Origin: an uncultured Prevotella sp.
GTDB lineage: Bacteria > Bacteroidota > Bacteroidia > Bacteroidales > Bacteroidaceae
Reading direction: 5' to 3'
DNA length: 6,372 nucleotides
NCBI GenBank assembly: GCA_900541335.1
Contig: UQJC01000075.1
Location: forward strand, 1-6,372
Made by a program: the position numbers and the translations under genes. The notes below the pieces were generated by a model. It made no database searches. It was not told the DNA's origin and worked only from the letters and a program-made list of their open reading frames with translations. Position 1 is the first letter of the stretch. Each line of letters opens with the position of its first letter. Positions 5,206 to 6,372 of this stretch are shown here, piece by piece.

Positions 5206-6337
5206 ACTGAAAACTAAGTTGCACTTACTTCCCTTAGGTATACTATTTACGTTGCTTACTTGGCAAGGCGAAATGATGGGGGTATCGAATCCGCCCTACC
5301 GTCGGTTTCGCATCATGACTTACAACGTAGAAAACCTCTTTGATACGCTACATGCCGAAGGAAAGTTAGACGAAGAGTTTACTCCCCTGGGATCTCGAAA
5401 ATGGGACAGCCGAAAGTATTGGCGAAAGCAAGGACAACTGTGCAGGGTGATTGCCGGAGTAGGAGGAATAGCTCCAGCTGATTTGGTTGCCTTGGTGGAA
5501 GTGGAAAATGACAGTGTGATTGCACACCTTACGGAACGAACCAAACTGAGAAGGTTGGGATACCAATATGTCATCACTCATGGGGAAGATCTGCGTGGCA
5601 TCAATGTGGCACTGCTTTATCAACCTCATCGTTTTAAACTCTGTCAGCAAGATTCGCTTCGCGTTCCTCCCATTTCGAACAAACAGCGACAGACGCGTGA
5701 TGTACTACACATTGCGGGAGAGTTGGTTACCGGCGATACGCTTGACCTCTTTATTTGCCATTTGCCCAGCCGACGCGAAGAACGCATGGCTGAACGCTAC
5801 CGTGAACGCATTATGCAAAGACTTCGGACCTATACGGACAGCTTGTTTCGCACGCGCCAGAAGCCTTCTATCATTCTGACAGGGGACTTTAATGCATGGT
5901 ATCCCGAACGCTGCTTTACACGCGACTTAAACGTGTTACTCACTCCAGGAACTTCCCCTCACCCTTCATCAAGGACGGAAAACGGCAAGACTACACTGGT
6001 GCCTGACACTTTAACCGCCTTCTCCCCTCATCGACTTTACCTACTTACATACAAGAAGGAAGCCCGAAACCACATACGGGGGACTTACAAATTTCAAGGA
6101 GAATGGAACCAGTTAGACCACTTCATCATAAGCGGAAATTTGCTGGAACACGCTACCCAAACTCCGCCTATAACGCCATTTACTACCGTGCATAACTGCC
6201 GCATCGTTGACTTCCCATTTCTTCTCAAAAACGAAAAGAATAGCGAAGGAGTACGCCCTTACCGTACCTTCCTTGGTACGTTTCACCAAGGCGGATACAG
6301 CGACCATTTACCCCTAATTTTAGACCTCTATTACTAA
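5198..6337 (+). CDS. Exported endonuclease/exonuclease/phosphatase family protein
   Basis: This 379-residue protein belongs to the metal-dependent EEP (DNase I-like) superfamily, which hydrolyses phosphodiester or phosphomonoester bonds in nucleic acids, lipids or small molecules. The catalytic set is complete: Asn43 in YNVENLFD, Glu101 in LVEVEND, His188 in CHLPSR, Asp230 and Asn232 in GDFNA, Asp307 in QLDHFI and Asp369-His370 in YSDHLP. DEEFTPLGSRKW (58-69) and GTYKFQGEWNQLDHF are typical of a Bacteroidota subfamily. The N-terminus (basic residues 3-7, hydrophobic 8-22) looks like a Sec signal peptide without a lipobox cysteine, so export to the periplasm or beyond is likely. The mature domain would begin near residue 30. 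The start overlaps the rlmH stop by 8 nt; later Met codons would remove the signal peptide. Substrate cannot be told from sequence; secreted nuclease or sugar/lipid phosphoesterase are both possible. Confidence 0.88.
   Translation: MSKLKTKLHLLPLGILFTLLTWQGEMMGVSNPPYRRFRIMTYNVENLFDTLHAEGKLDEEFTPLGSRKWDSRKYWRKQGQLCRVIAGVGGIAPADLVALVEVENDSVIAHLTERTKLRRLGYQYVITHGEDLRGINVALLYQPHRFKLCQQDSLRVPPISNKQRQTRDVLHIAGELVTGDTLDLFICHLPSRREERMAERYRERIMQRLRTYTDSLFRTRQKPSIILTGDFNAWYPERCFTRDLNVLLTPGTSPHPSSRTENGKTTLVPDTLTAFSPHRLYLLTYKKEARNHIRGTYKFQGEWNQLDHFIISGNLLEHATQTPPITPFTTVHNCRIVDFPFLLKNEKNSEGVRPYRTFLGTFHQGGYSDHLPLILDLYY
6263..6291 (+). other. Two competing hairpins near the 3' end of the EEP gene
   Basis: CGTACC (6263-6268) pairs perfectly with GGTACG (6275-6280) around a 6-nt loop. 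CCTTGGT (6271-6277) pairs perfectly with ACCAAGG (6285-6291) around a 7-nt loop. The two share 6275-6277, so they exclude each other. They lie within codons 356-365, shortly before the stop at 6335-6337. The pairing is exact, but a function is speculative and coding sequence can produce it by chance. Confidence 0.3.
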
Positions 6338-6372
6338 GTACACAGACTACACGTACATACACACAATGAGAG
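6338..6372 (+). other. Short tail after the EEP gene
   Basis: These 35 bases are AC-rich and contain no terminator. An ATG at 6366, 28 nt after the EEP stop, could begin a further + strand gene in the same operon, but only two full codons are visible, so nothing can be said about it. Confidence 0.4.

Overview
The window comes from a member of the Bacteroidota, most likely Bacteroidales. The evidence is protein similarity recalled from memory (SodB, RlmH and rubredoxin all read like Bacteroides/Porphyromonas versions), start codons without Shine-Dalgarno sequences but with A-rich leaders, and a perfect Bacteroidota-type -7 box (TAnnTTTG) in front of rlmH. The genus cannot be fixed from the sequence alone. 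All six confident genes lie on the + strand.

Layout: (1) 1-337 is a leader with no confident gene. It may hold the last codons of an upstream gene, and it has a bulged hairpin at 275-298. (2) 338-3449 is a two-gene operon, ravA-viaA: a MoxR-family AAA+ ATPase and its von Willebrand factor A partner, overlapping by 11 nt. (3) 3450-3706 is an intergenic region with a weak promoter candidate and a small hairpin. (4) 3707-4493 holds an iron-type superoxide dismutase and, 22 nt later, a 54-residue rubredoxin that is easy to miss because of its size. The unit is closed by a strong intrinsic terminator at 4632-4672. (5) 4732-6337 holds rlmH (23S rRNA pseudouridine methyltransferase), apparently expressed from an almost leaderless transcript, overlapping by 8 nt a gene for a probably exported endonuclease/exonuclease/phosphatase (EEP) family protein. 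(6) 6338-6372 is a short non-coding tail in which a further gene could start at 6366.

How the genes may work together: RavA and ViaA should form a chaperone-like ATPase/VWA pair, which in E. coli is tied to respiratory and iron-sulfur enzymes. SodB and rubredoxin fit a unit for superoxide removal and electron transfer in an anaerobe exposed to air. The shared redox theme of these two units is suggestive but inferred only from adjacency. RlmH is a housekeeping ribosome-modifying enzyme, and its coupling to an exported phosphoesterase has no obvious functional reason.

I found no mobile element, CRISPR array, tRNA, rRNA or clear unknown defence system. The points most worth a second look are a cysteine at the metal-tuning position of the SOD, the leaderless rlmH promoter, the divergent C-terminal region of RavA, and two mutually exclusive hairpins at the end of the EEP gene.
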